A DNA stretch of 64,000 nt from Bin5 sp965208965 (GTDB lineage Bacteria > Chloroflexota > Anaerolineae > Caldilineales > Caldilineaceae). Below, piece after piece: positions 16,131-24,254 of this stretch (positions are counted from its first letter, which is position 1; each line of letters begins with the position of its first letter). Below the pieces are notes generated by a model. That model ran no database searches and had not been told where the DNA came from. It saw nothing but the letters and a program-made list of their open reading frames with translations. The stretch spans positions 1,984,001-2,048,000 of the forward strand of contig OZ242384.1 in NCBI GenBank assembly GCA_965208965.1. Reading direction: 5' to 3'. A program made the position numbers and the translations under genes.

Positions 16131-16457
16131 TCAAAATAGGGTGTATTGCAGCGGATTTTCGTTGGCCGGTTGTCGTCTCGGGCCTTGGAAGCTGACGATA
16201 CTCTCGTATTGTTTGTCGGTGAAGCAGATAATCTGCACATTGCCCGACTCCGGCAATGCCTTCTGGATTCGTTTGCTGTAGACCTGCGTCTGTTCCTTGC
16301 CCGCGCAGAAACGCAGGTAGACCGACAGTTGACAACGTTCGAAACCCTGGTCCAGCAGGAAATTTCGGAATTTGTTGGCGGCTTTACGCTCTTTCTCCGT
16401 GAGCGTCGGCAGGTCGAACAGCACCATCATCCACATGAGCCGGTACCCGGACAGCAA
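16131..16457 (-). CDS. cas2: CRISPR-associated endoribonuclease Cas2
   Basis: 108 aa (about 101 aa if the internal ATG at 16436 is used). The ferredoxin-like start WMMVLFDLPTLTEKERKAAN carries the conserved Asp after the first strand, followed by FRNFLLDQGFERCQLSVYLR, the typical type II Cas2 pattern. It dimerises and bridges two Cas1 dimers during spacer integration. Last gene of the cas9-cas1-cas2 operon, 10 bp after cas1; the array begins (in reverse) 76 bp further. Confidence 0.95.
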   Translation of the reverse strand: MLSGYRLMWMMVLFDLPTLTEKERKAANKFRNFLLDQGFERCQLSVYLRFCAGKEQTQVYSKRIQKALPESGNVQIICFTDKQYESIVSFQGPRRQPANENPLQYTLF

Positions 16458-16467
16458 AATGCGTTCC

Positions 16468-17376
16468 TCAGTCAGTCTTTGAAGCTGCGCCGGAGAGTGG
16501 CTGTCCGGGAAGAATCAATGCCGGTTTCCCGGTCTCGAAGGATTGGGCCAGCGACTGGGCCGCGCGTTCCAAGCAGGTTTGAAGTGGCGTAGTTCCCCTC
16601 TCTGTGATCAGATCCATCGTCAGGACCGCGGCCAGATCCCGCCTGACTTCGCTGCTCATATCTTCCCGCCCGTCTACGACAAGCCCGGCGACCGTGTAGT
16701 CCACCAGCGGACGGAACGGCTCCATCAAGTCGTCCACCAGACACATACTGTTAGCGCGGTTGCGGTGGTGGATGCCCAGAGAAGGGTGCAGACCGGCGGC
16801 GACGATGGCGCGCGCCGTGGCTGCCCGCAGCACCGTATAGCCGTAGTTGAGGAGTGGGTTGGGCATTGGGCCGAAGCGTTCGCGGCGGAAACTATCGCCA
16901 AATAGCAGAGGCCAGTACCGCCGCGCCGCCTGGGCCTCCACATTGTCCGGGTCTCCGGACCGTACCCGTTTTACCAGTTCTCCCAAGTTGCCGCCGGAGA
17001 CTCCCAGCAACTCAAGTGTGTTCTCCTGTTGGGCGATTTTCGCCTTGACCAGAACCTGCCACATCCGTTTGCACAGAGGTAATGAAGCCTCCAACTGGCA
17101 GCGCATTCGCAGCGCCTGGATGTGGTGGCCCTCCAAAGGCCAAATCCAGGCTATGGGCAGGTAGTTGTCGCACAGTACGACGGCCGCGCCGCGGCGGGCC
17201 AGTTCCGTCATCAGATCGTTGGAGTAGGTCAGATCGCGCGCGTTGCAGAGCAGAACGCCGATGTCGTCCAGGGGCACGCGGCCGACCTCAACGCCTTCAC
17301 AGGACACAGTCATCAGGCCGCGATCGCGGGTCAGGTGACGCCCCGCGCTGGCGACTTCGATTACGCGGCCGATCAT
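16468..17376 (-). CDS. cas1: CRISPR-associated integrase Cas1 (type II)
   Basis: 302 aa, normal for type II Cas1. Signature elements: VPLDDIGVLLCNARDLTYSN, GAAVVLCDNYLPIAWIWPL, NYGYTVLRAATARAIVAAGL (metal-binding Glu region lies just before), LHPSLGIHHRNRANSMCLVD and DLMEPFRPLVDYTV, where the conserved His and Glu/Asp ligate the catalytic metal. It cuts and joins new spacers into the array together with Cas2. The ATG overlaps the cas9 stop by 4 bp. No csn2 or cas4 is present, which defines subtype II-C. Confidence 0.96.
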   Translation of the reverse strand: MIGRVIEVASAGRHLTRDRGLMTVSCEGVEVGRVPLDDIGVLLCNARDLTYSNDLMTELARRGAAVVLCDNYLPIAWIWPLEGHHIQALRMRCQLEASLPLCKRMWQVLVKAKIAQQENTLELLGVSGGNLGELVKRVRSGDPDNVEAQAARRYWPLLFGDSFRRERFGPMPNPLLNYGYTVLRAATARAIVAAGLHPSLGIHHRNRANSMCLVDDLMEPFRPLVDYTVAGLVVDGREDMSSEVRRDLAAVLTMDLITERGTTPLQTCLERAAQSLAQSFETGKPALILPGQPLSGAASKTD

Positions 17377-20300
17377 AGTCTTGGCGGTCCCGGATCCAGC
17401 ACGCGCCCGATTTCGTCCACGCCCACTTTGCGGAAGCTACTGCGCTGAAGTTTGCGAGCGCCGTAAGAGATCTCTTTAATCTCCCCTCTCCTTCTGCGGC
17501 GATCGACATTAGCTTCTTCGTGGTCATCAAGAACTACATAAGGTCCGCGGTCGGTTTTTGTCCCCATGTGTCGTACATGTACAATGCAGCGCTCCTCTCC
17601 CTCGCCGATAGCGCCCATATCGTTTTTAAAGAGCCGCATCAGGCGCTTGGCCGTGGGATCCTTGCGGCCGGCCTTGTCGGTGGGACGGAACTTTTCCAGA
17701 TCGAAGTTGGGCTGGTTGGCTTCGAATCTGGGGACAATGACCATCTTCCAGCTTCCGTCGCGCATCCGCCACACGTCGGCGAACTCGTTGCCATCGCGCT
17801 TATAACCCTTGTACGGCTCCCCGGCCTGATCTCTAATCAATATGACGGTCTCCTGTTCGCAGACGCGCACGCGCCGCACGGTCTGGCGGCGTCCCCCCAC
17901 GAGCACTCCTTCGTTGGCGGCTCGTTCGGCGAACCGCATAGGCGTTTCAGAAACTTTGCCGCCTTCCGCCTGAATAACCGCCGCTGTCTGGTCCCACAGA
18001 TCTATCAGCGCCTTACGCATATCGGGATCGCGTACATCATCCAGTTCGCTCTTCTTTTTAAACGCGGAGAGTTTTTTCCGCCGCACGACTCGAGACGGGC
18101 CATCTTCCGACGGTTCGAGCAATCCATAGGCGGTCTCGTTGTGCAGTTGGCCGGTCGTTTTTCCTTTGACGCCGCGTGTCCCGTGATCCGGCTTGTATGA
18201 GACGACCAGGCGATCCAGGATTGGCCGTAACTGTTCCCGCTGATATCCTTCCCATGGATCCGGGACCAGGGAGGCCAACCTTTCCACCGCGGTATGATGG
18301 CCGGACGCGGCGGTGCGGGAGAACCGCTGGAACAGTCCTTGTGTCGTGTTGGCCACGACAAAGGCGTCAATGGCGTGGTGGCGGTGGTCGTCGCGTTGTT
18401 TGCGGACAATCTTACCTGTATCTGTATCGGCACGCAGAATTCTTTCTAGCCCCCACGCCCGGCGGAGCAGATAGGTCAGACGCCCCGGCGTTGCCCATAC
18501 GCGCTGATTTCCCTCACCTTTCTCATCGTACAGGTGGGCCAGGTAGGCGCGGGCGGTGCGGGAAAGATAGCGCGTCTCGTTCAACTGTCGGTCCAGGAAG
18601 CGGTCCTCTTGCTCGAATCGCTCCATGGCGTCCGGGCCGAAGCGCCAACGCTTGTTGGGAGGGAAATTGGTGGTGCGATCCAGTATTTCCTTACCGAATG
18701 CCTCATAAGGAGAGCGGTCGCCCTTGGCGCGGTTGGCGGCGGCGATGCACACTACCTTGTTGGCCATCGAATCGTCCAAAGTTTGGGAGAACGGCAGGAT
18801 GTGGTCGACCTCGGTCTGACTGTCAACCACCATCGCAAAGGATAAGGTGCGGCCGGTGTAGGGACATACGCAGACCGCACCCTGCTTCTGTTCCTCCCAC
18901 AGGCGAAGCTTGCGGCGCAGATCGGGGGTGGACTCCAACCCCTTTGCTTCCAACGTTTCAGCATAACGCTGGTTGCGTTCCCTGCCTTCCCGTTGCTGCC
19001 GTTGGTCGCGAAGGCGCTGTTCGAGATTGGATTTCAGATCGCGGGCGAGTTCGACCGCTATCTCTTCGGGCTTGCCGTACACTTCGATCAGGCAGTTGAC
19101 GACGCGGCGCAGTTGGTTCAAGCCGATGTGGACAGTGGGATTGGGGAAGCGCCCATAGCGGGCCTCTTCCCCGTCCTTCTGCGGGTCTTTCGTTGGATCT
19201 GCCCCCACCGCATCGCGCCGCAGCACCTCGCCATAGTAGGGCAGACGGTCAAGGGCGGAACTGCTGCGGAAGTCCGAGTGGTGGGAATAGCCGGCGTCTT
19301 TTACGGCATCCGAGTAGAGCCGCCCTTTCTCCAGATGGGGGAGGATCTTGCGGATGGCCTTTTCGCTCAGGTCGCCGTAGCCGGTTGGCAGGGAGACGTT
19401 GGCAACGGCTTTGGCCTGCGATTCGGTCAGTCCCCACTCCCTTATAGCCTTCAGTTGGATGGTTTCAGGTTCCTCCACAAGGAGCAGAGTTTTTACGATT
19501 TCGTTGCGTTTCTTGAGAGAGAGGCTGAGCCAACGGCTGCCGAAAAGCTCTTTCTTTTTCAGAAGTTTGGTTACTACGTCCCCCTGGATCTTCTCGCGCC
19601 CGCCGCGGGCTAAGTTGAAGCTGACACCAGAAGACAGTGAAGGGACTTTCAAGCCCGCGGTGGGATTCTTGAAAGAGATATCCAGACCCGACCGCAGCCT
19701 TTTCAAAACGCCTTCCCTTTCCTGTGGGTCGAGCGGACGCTCCGGCTCCGAGGCGATCTGTACTTTCAGGTTGTTGACCTCTGTGAAGATGCGGAATTCC
19801 TGGAAAATCGGCAATGCTTTGGGCGCCCGTCTTTCCTCGCTTGTGAACTCAAACTGACACCAACCCGGTTTTACCGGTTGCAGCTCCCGCTGGTAGAAGA
19901 TAATGTCGTGCAGCCTGTCCCATTGCTCTGGGGACAGTTTGTGATGTTCCTCCTGTTTCTGTCGAATTGTATCGAACTCCTCCTGGTACATGGCCCGGTC
20001 CGGGTAGAGTCCCACCTCCTCGCGGGCGCGGACCGTCTCGCGCTGCGCGTGCCGCCGCGCCAGGAATTCGCCTAGAGAGCGTGCACCGCTTTCATCGATA
20101 CTGCGACGTAATCCTTCAATTGCGGGACCAATTTTTTTCCTTTCGTCCTCTTCTTCACCACCAGATTTGCGGTTGGATTTGAACCCGCGTCGCTGGTTAA
20201 GGTGAAAGAGCGCACGGCCTAATTCGAAGGGGCTGAGGGGCTGATCCAGAGAGCGCGCGCGGAGCGAATAGGGATCGAGGCGCTGCAGTTCCTTGCGCGT

Positions 20301-20588
20301 TTCCGGATCCGGAGGCATAAGTCTGTATTCGATAAGGGTTTGCATCAACTCGTCGCGTCGCATCAGGTAGCGGTCCCGGCGACGCCGCAGCCCGCGCGCG
20401 GTGCGGCGGGCTACGGCATTGGACGTTTTGTCGGCGGTCGCGTTGCGTCCGTCGGGGAATATGCGGACGCCCATGTCCAGTACTCCGCAAGGCTGTCCCT
20501 GATCGTCGAGGTTGACTGCGGCCCAACCAATCGAGTTGGTGCCAAGATCAAGACCGAGACGGTATCTCTTATCTCGTGTAGTTTTCAT
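17373..20588 (-). CDS. cas9: Compact type II-C Cas9 nuclease, 1071 aa
   Basis: RuvC-I is YRLGLDLGTNSIGWA with Asp14; an arginine-rich bridge helix follows (ARRTARGLRRRRDRYL, residues 60-75). A REC lobe of moderate size spans roughly residues 80-470. RuvC-II is EEIAVELARDLK with Glu513. The HNH domain has EVDHILPFSQTLDDS (His596) with Asn610 and Asn619. RuvC-III is HRHHAIDAFVVA with His737/His738 and Asp741. The last 300 residues hold the wedge/PAM-interacting region, including SAFKKKSELDDVRD and TVRRVRVCEQETVIL. All catalytic residues are intact, so cleavage activity is expected. Size and gene set place it in II-C. PAM cannot be read from this window. Confidence 0.97.
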   Translation of the reverse strand: MKTTRDKRYRLGLDLGTNSIGWAAVNLDDQGQPCGVLDMGVRIFPDGRNATADKTSNAVARRTARGLRRRRDRYLMRRDELMQTLIEYRLMPPDPETRKELQRLDPYSLRARSLDQPLSPFELGRALFHLNQRRGFKSNRKSGGEEEDERKKIGPAIEGLRRSIDESGARSLGEFLARRHAQRETVRAREEVGLYPDRAMYQEEFDTIRQKQEEHHKLSPEQWDRLHDIIFYQRELQPVKPGWCQFEFTSEERRAPKALPIFQEFRIFTEVNNLKVQIASEPERPLDPQEREGVLKRLRSGLDISFKNPTAGLKVPSLSSGVSFNLARGGREKIQGDVVTKLLKKKELFGSRWLSLSLKKRNEIVKTLLLVEEPETIQLKAIREWGLTESQAKAVANVSLPTGYGDLSEKAIRKILPHLEKGRLYSDAVKDAGYSHHSDFRSSSALDRLPYYGEVLRRDAVGADPTKDPQKDGEEARYGRFPNPTVHIGLNQLRRVVNCLIEVYGKPEEIAVELARDLKSNLEQRLRDQRQQREGRERNQRYAETLEAKGLESTPDLRRKLRLWEEQKQGAVCVCPYTGRTLSFAMVVDSQTEVDHILPFSQTLDDSMANKVVCIAAANRAKGDRSPYEAFGKEILDRTTNFPPNKRWRFGPDAMERFEQEDRFLDRQLNETRYLSRTARAYLAHLYDEKGEGNQRVWATPGRLTYLLRRAWGLERILRADTDTGKIVRKQRDDHRHHAIDAFVVANTTQGLFQRFSRTAASGHHTAVERLASLVPDPWEGYQREQLRPILDRLVVSYKPDHGTRGVKGKTTGQLHNETAYGLLEPSEDGPSRVVRRKKLSAFKKKSELDDVRDPDMRKALIDLWDQTAAVIQAEGGKVSETPMRFAERAANEGVLVGGRRQTVRRVRVCEQETVILIRDQAGEPYKGYKRDGNEFADVWRMRDGSWKMVIVPRFEANQPNFDLEKFRPTDKAGRKDPTAKRLMRLFKNDMGAIGEGEERCIVHVRHMGTKTDRGPYVVLDDHEEANVDRRRRRGEIKEISYGARKLQRSSFRKVGVDEIGRVLDPGPPRL

Positions 20589-20599
20589 GGCATTCCTTT

Positions 20600-20628
20600 T
20601 TGCATAGAGGCAGGTCTCGTGATATACT
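20600..20628 (+). promoter_or_regulatory. Promoter for the tracrRNA
   Basis: Plus strand TTGCAT (20600-20605), 17-bp spacer, extended -10 TGATATACT with TATACT at 20623-20628. Predicted transcription start about 20635, some 30 nt ahead of the anti-repeat. It lies in the cas9 5' untranslated region on the other strand. Confidence 0.6.
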
Positions 20629-20634
20629 CAAATT

Positions 20635-20754
20635 GTCAAACATTCTTGCCGTAAAGTGTTGACGGTATTATAGCCGATGGGAGATCGAGGAGCTTCCGTT
20701 AACAAGCTTTCGGCACAAAATGAGGAGGCGAGCTACGGCTCGTCTCTTTCTTTT
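20635..20754 (+). ncRNA. tracrRNA of the type II-C system
   Basis: The anti-repeat at 20667-20702 is complementary to the CRISPR repeat at 30 of 36 positions; the first 21 nt are perfect. Allowing a 1-nt bulge, the crRNA 5' GUUG pairs with UAAC (20700-20703), CGG with CCG (20696-20698), a UU/UU internal loop follows, then GCUCC with GGAGC (20689-20693), one C-A mismatch and 21 perfect pairs. The tail is short: a linker to 20721, one terminal stem (arms 20722-20733 and 20738-20749, loop TACG, 12 pairs with three G-U) and CTTTT as intrinsic terminator. Transcribed divergently from cas9. Start is estimated from the promoter at 20600-20628. Confidence 0.88.
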
Positions 20755-20791
20755 GGGATGTTATGTGTTGAGTCCAAGGCCGGGGTTCCGT

Positions 20792-22258
20792 TCACCGCTC
20801 CCGGTAATGCCCGGCGTCGACCAGCGTCGGGCTCTGCGGCATGCCGCTCACCAACTCCCCGTTCTGCACAAACCCTTCCTCGCGGCCATCCAACTCCGCC
20901 ATCAACCGCTCGCGCCAGAAGGCTACGCGCTCCGGTCTCGCCGCGGCCAGGTCGTGTAGTTCGGTCGGGTCTTCTTCCAGATCGAAGAGCAGCTCGCGCC
21001 CGCTCTGGCTGTACCAGATATACTTCTCGCAGCCGTCGGTCAGCCACTGGTTGGAATCCGCGTTCATGAAATGCTCACCGTGCAGATGCTCGCGCCAGCC
21101 GCCGTTTTCGCCGCGCGCCAGCGGCAGGATGCTGCGCCCATCCACATGCGCGGGCGTGTCGCATCCAGCAAGGTCGCAGAAGGTCGGCAGCAGATCGCGT
21201 AGCTCGACCACCTGACTCACTTCCCGCAAGGGCTCATCCGCCTGTCTCGCTTGGTGGTGCGGGCTGCCGGCGCGCGGCAGCCGCAGGATGAAGGGCAGGC
21301 GCGCCGAACTGTCGTACGGGTAGCCCTTGGCCACATGGTTGTGGTCGTAGAGCATTTCACCGTGGTCCGCGGTGAACACGATGGCGGTGTTGTCAAGCTC
21401 GCCGTTCTCAAACAGCGCCTGGAACACGCGGTTGAGGCTGTAATCGATGTGGCTGATCTGCGCGTAGTAGGCCCGCCGCGCGTAGTCGCGCTGCGCGGCA
21501 TCGGTCGGGATCGGGCTGTCCAGCCCGCGCACCGGCAGACTGTCCGGCGCCCAGTCCCCCATTACCGGGTCCGGCAGCGGCTTGCTCATATAGCGGTCCA
21601 TGAAAGCTTCGGGCGGGTCCAGCGGCGGGTGCGGCCGGTGGTAGGAGAGCATCAGGAAGAACGGCTTGGTCGGGTCGCGGCGGCGCAGGAAGTCGATGCC
21701 CATCGTGGTGACCCAACTGGTCGGATGCAGCATCTCGTCGTAGACCCAGGGCCGCGCCGCGTAGCCGTTGCAGCCCACGCCGGTGTCGATGTAGTCGGCT
21801 TCCGGGCCGAGCCGCTCCCGCAGCCACGGCGTGTAGTCGTCAACCAGCCCGTAGTCGTCCCGCTTGGAGCGTTCACGGTGCAGATAGCCGTCGTGCAGGA
21901 CGACGTTGTGAAAGCCCATCAGATTGCGCGAGGGGTGCGTGTGCATCTTGCCGACGCACTGCGTATGGTAGCCCGCCTCGGCCAGCAGGCCGGGCATCGT
22001 GCAGTCGTAGTGCCAGTCGATGCGGTCGTTGTAACCGACAAATCCGGTATGGCGCTGGTTGAGACCGGTGAAGATCGTCGCCCGCGCCGGCACGCAGGTG
22101 GGCGTGGCCGCATACGCCTGTGTGAAGTTGATGCCCTCACGGGCCAGCCTGTCCAGATGGGGCGTCTCGGCGACAGGGTGGCCGGTCAGGCTGAGCGCGT
22201 CGGCGCGCCACTGGTCTACGCAGATGAAAAGGATGTTGGGCCGGCTGTCGGCTGGCAT
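20792..22258 (-). CDS. Formylglycine-dependent sulfatase
   Basis: 488 aa. The N-terminus RPNILFICVDQWRADALSL has the first metal-binding Asp (about residue 15), and TPTCVPARATIFTG holds the C-x-P-x-R signature at Cys55, the residue converted to formylglycine. Later IVFTADHGEMLYDH gives the second metal-binding Asp-His pair, and HLDRL/PFFLMLSYHRPHPP are family blocks. No signal peptide is visible, so it appears cytoplasmic. It removes sulfate from an ester, probably of a sugar or choline. It follows the sugar ABC transporter genes on the same strand (94 bp gap), implying that the transporter imports a sulfated or mixed glycan fragment. Confidence 0.9.
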   Translation of the reverse strand: MPADSRPNILFICVDQWRADALSLTGHPVAETPHLDRLAREGINFTQAYAATPTCVPARATIFTGLNQRHTGFVGYNDRIDWHYDCTMPGLLAEAGYHTQCVGKMHTHPSRNLMGFHNVVLHDGYLHRERSKRDDYGLVDDYTPWLRERLGPEADYIDTGVGCNGYAARPWVYDEMLHPTSWVTTMGIDFLRRRDPTKPFFLMLSYHRPHPPLDPPEAFMDRYMSKPLPDPVMGDWAPDSLPVRGLDSPIPTDAAQRDYARRAYYAQISHIDYSLNRVFQALFENGELDNTAIVFTADHGEMLYDHNHVAKGYPYDSSARLPFILRLPRAGSPHHQARQADEPLREVSQVVELRDLLPTFCDLAGCDTPAHVDGRSILPLARGENGGWREHLHGEHFMNADSNQWLTDGCEKYIWYSQSGRELLFDLEEDPTELHDLAAARPERVAFWRERLMAELDGREEGFVQNGELVSGMPQSPTLVDAGHYRER

Positions 22259-22352
22259 GGTTCTTCACCTCGGATTTATGGGGATTGAAGTTGCTGGGAG
22301 AAAAAGCCGCCGGTAAGAACTGGTCACTGGCTGCGAACCACGAGCCGCGTAC

Positions 22353-23249
22353 TTACCCCTTCAGACCGGTGATTGAGATGCCCTCAACGAAGGTGCGCTG
22401 GACGAAGAAGTAGAGGATGATGACCGGCGCGGTGGCCGCGGTGCTGGCCGCCATCATATAGGGCCACATCAGCTCTTCCTGGAACATGGTGCGGAACTGC
22501 TGCAGGCCGAGAGCGATCGGATATAGTGCCTCGCTATTGAGATAGATCAGCGGTCCAATATAGTTGTCCCAAGCGAACATGAACTGGATCAGTCCGATGA
22601 CCGCAAGCGCCGGCTTGGCCAGAGGCAGGATGATACGGATAAGGATGCCCAGCTCTGTGCAGCCGTCGACGCGTGCCGCGTCGGACAGCTCGCTGGGGAT
22701 GGTGAGGAAGAACTGGCGCAGCAGGAAGGTATAGTAAGCGTTCACCCCAAGAAAAGTCGGCACAATGAGAGGTAGATAAGTGTTGAGCCAGCCGAGATTC
22801 TTGAAGGTGAGATAGAGTGGGATCATGCGCACCTGGAACGGAATCATCATCGTCGAAAGACAGATGATGAAGAAAATATCCCGTCCAGGCCAGCGGATAC
22901 GCGCGAAACCGTAGGCAACCAGCGTGTTTGAGATCAACGCGCCGGCCACCGCGCCCAAGGCGTATCTTAACGTGTTATATGTATATATCTCGAAGGGGCG
23001 GGAGGAGAGAGCCTCCGGGTAGTTGATCAGACGGATCGGATTGGGGATCCATATGGGCGGCACTGTGTATACCTGGGGGTCGGTCTTGAGAGAGGTGGAG
23101 AGCATCCACAGCAGAGGCCCGGCGAAAATGAGCGCCAGCGCGACCATCATCAGGTAAAAGAGCGCGCGTTGTACCGCCCTGAAAGGCGCGCGTTGCGAGA
23201 GCGGGAGATGCTGTGTTGGGCTGCTGGCGATGGCTTCGGTCTGTTGCAT
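22353..23249 (-). CDS. Carbohydrate ABC transporter permease (MalG/UgpE type)
   Basis: 298 aa from ATG 23249, chosen since the protein then opens with a short polar tail and first helix FYLMMVALALIFAGPLLWML, as in MalG-type permeases. Six hydrophobic segments are visible; the EAA loop that contacts the ATPase reads DAARVDGCTELGILIRIILP. The N-terminal SLKTDPQVYTVPPIWIPNPI is typical of the family. Forms a heterodimer with the permease encoded 29 bp upstream. No ATPase gene is nearby, so a shared MsmK/UgpC-like ATPase elsewhere is expected. Confidence 0.92.
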   Translation of the reverse strand: MQQTEAIASSPTQHLPLSQRAPFRAVQRALFYLMMVALALIFAGPLLWMLSTSLKTDPQVYTVPPIWIPNPIRLINYPEALSSRPFEIYTYNTLRYALGAVAGALISNTLVAYGFARIRWPGRDIFFIICLSTMMIPFQVRMIPLYLTFKNLGWLNTYLPLIVPTFLGVNAYYTFLLRQFFLTIPSELSDAARVDGCTELGILIRIILPLAKPALAVIGLIQFMFAWDNYIGPLIYLNSEALYPIALGLQQFRTMFQEELMWPYMMAASTAATAPVIILYFFVQRTFVEGISITGLKG

Positions 23250-23278
23250 GATAGCGTTTGGCGGCGGGGCCCTTGCAG

Positions 23279-24181
23279 CTAATCCGATTCCCCGGCGTAG
23301 TAGACCCAGCGCGCCGAGCTGCGGAAGATGAGCAGCGTAAATGCCAGGATAATGATAAACAGGATCCAGGCCTGGGCCGAAGCGTACCCCATCTTGAAGA
23401 ACTGAAAAGCGTTGCGGTAAAGATAAAGGCTGAAAAACTCGGTCGATTCGTTGGGTCCGCCCTGGGTGAGCAGCCAGCCCAGCGTAAAGTACTGGAACAT
23501 GCCAATCATGCCGGTCAACATCACGAAGAGGATCGCCGGCGTGCAGATGGGAACGGTGACGTGCCAGAACCGTTGCAGCGCGTTGGCGCCGTCGACCTCG
23601 GCCGCGTCCATCAGCGAACTGGGCACGTCCTGCAATGCCGCCAGAAAGATGACGATAGCGGTACCCTGCGCCCACACGTGGATGAGGATCAGGGACGGTT
23701 TCGCCAACTCCATCGAAGAGATGAAGGGGATGACCGCCCACCCCCAACTCTTGATAACGGAGTTGATCACTCCATAGTTGGTGTTGTAGACCCAGCGCCA
23801 TACCTCCGCCGAGGCCACGGCCGGCACCAGCACCGGCAGGAAGAAGATGGTCCGGAAAAGCGGCCGCAACTTCATCTTGCGATTGAGCAGGCTGGCCAGC
23901 AGAAAGGCCGCCACCAGCCCCGCCGGCACGCCGACCACCACCAGGTAGACCGTGTTGCCCAGCACGGTGCGGAAGGTCTCATCCTTGACGAACAACTCGA
24001 CGTAGTTCTCCAGGCCGATGAAGCGGGCCGGGCGCAGGACATCGTAGCGGGTCAGGCTGTAATAGGCAGAGGCCGCGATCGGGTAGAGGACAAAGCCGGC
24101 AAAACCCACCAACCAGGGTGAAATGAAGGCCAGCCCCTTCAGAAGGCTGCGCGTCTGGGCAGGAGTCCATTGCTGTGACAT
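23279..24181 (-). CDS. Carbohydrate ABC transporter permease (MalF/UgpA type)
   Basis: 300 aa. Opens with LLKGLAFISPWLVGFAGFVL (first helix) and YYSLTRYDVLRPARFIGLEN, a standard MalF/UgpA block; the EAA loop is DAAEVDGANALQRFWHVTVP. About six membrane segments. Located 73 bp after the binding-protein gene on the same strand and 29 bp before the second permease, so all belong to one operon. Confidence 0.92.
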   Translation of the reverse strand: MSQQWTPAQTRSLLKGLAFISPWLVGFAGFVLYPIAASAYYSLTRYDVLRPARFIGLENYVELFVKDETFRTVLGNTVYLVVVGVPAGLVAAFLLASLLNRKMKLRPLFRTIFFLPVLVPAVASAEVWRWVYNTNYGVINSVIKSWGWAVIPFISSMELAKPSLILIHVWAQGTAIVIFLAALQDVPSSLMDAAEVDGANALQRFWHVTVPICTPAILFVMLTGMIGMFQYFTLGWLLTQGGPNESTEFFSLYLYRNAFQFFKMGYASAQAWILFIIILAFTLLIFRSSARWVYYAGESD

Positions 24182-24254
24182 GTCGGTGGCCCGTGTTCAG
24201 CGGCCGGCGATCTTTGAAGGTGGCCGCCGGCCGCTGGTGTGCTGCACTATCTTT

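Noticed and set aside
17520..18200. 226-codon plus-strand frame antisense to cas9
   Set aside because: It mirrors the codon pattern of cas9 and lacks any domain; cas9 is certain on the other strand.
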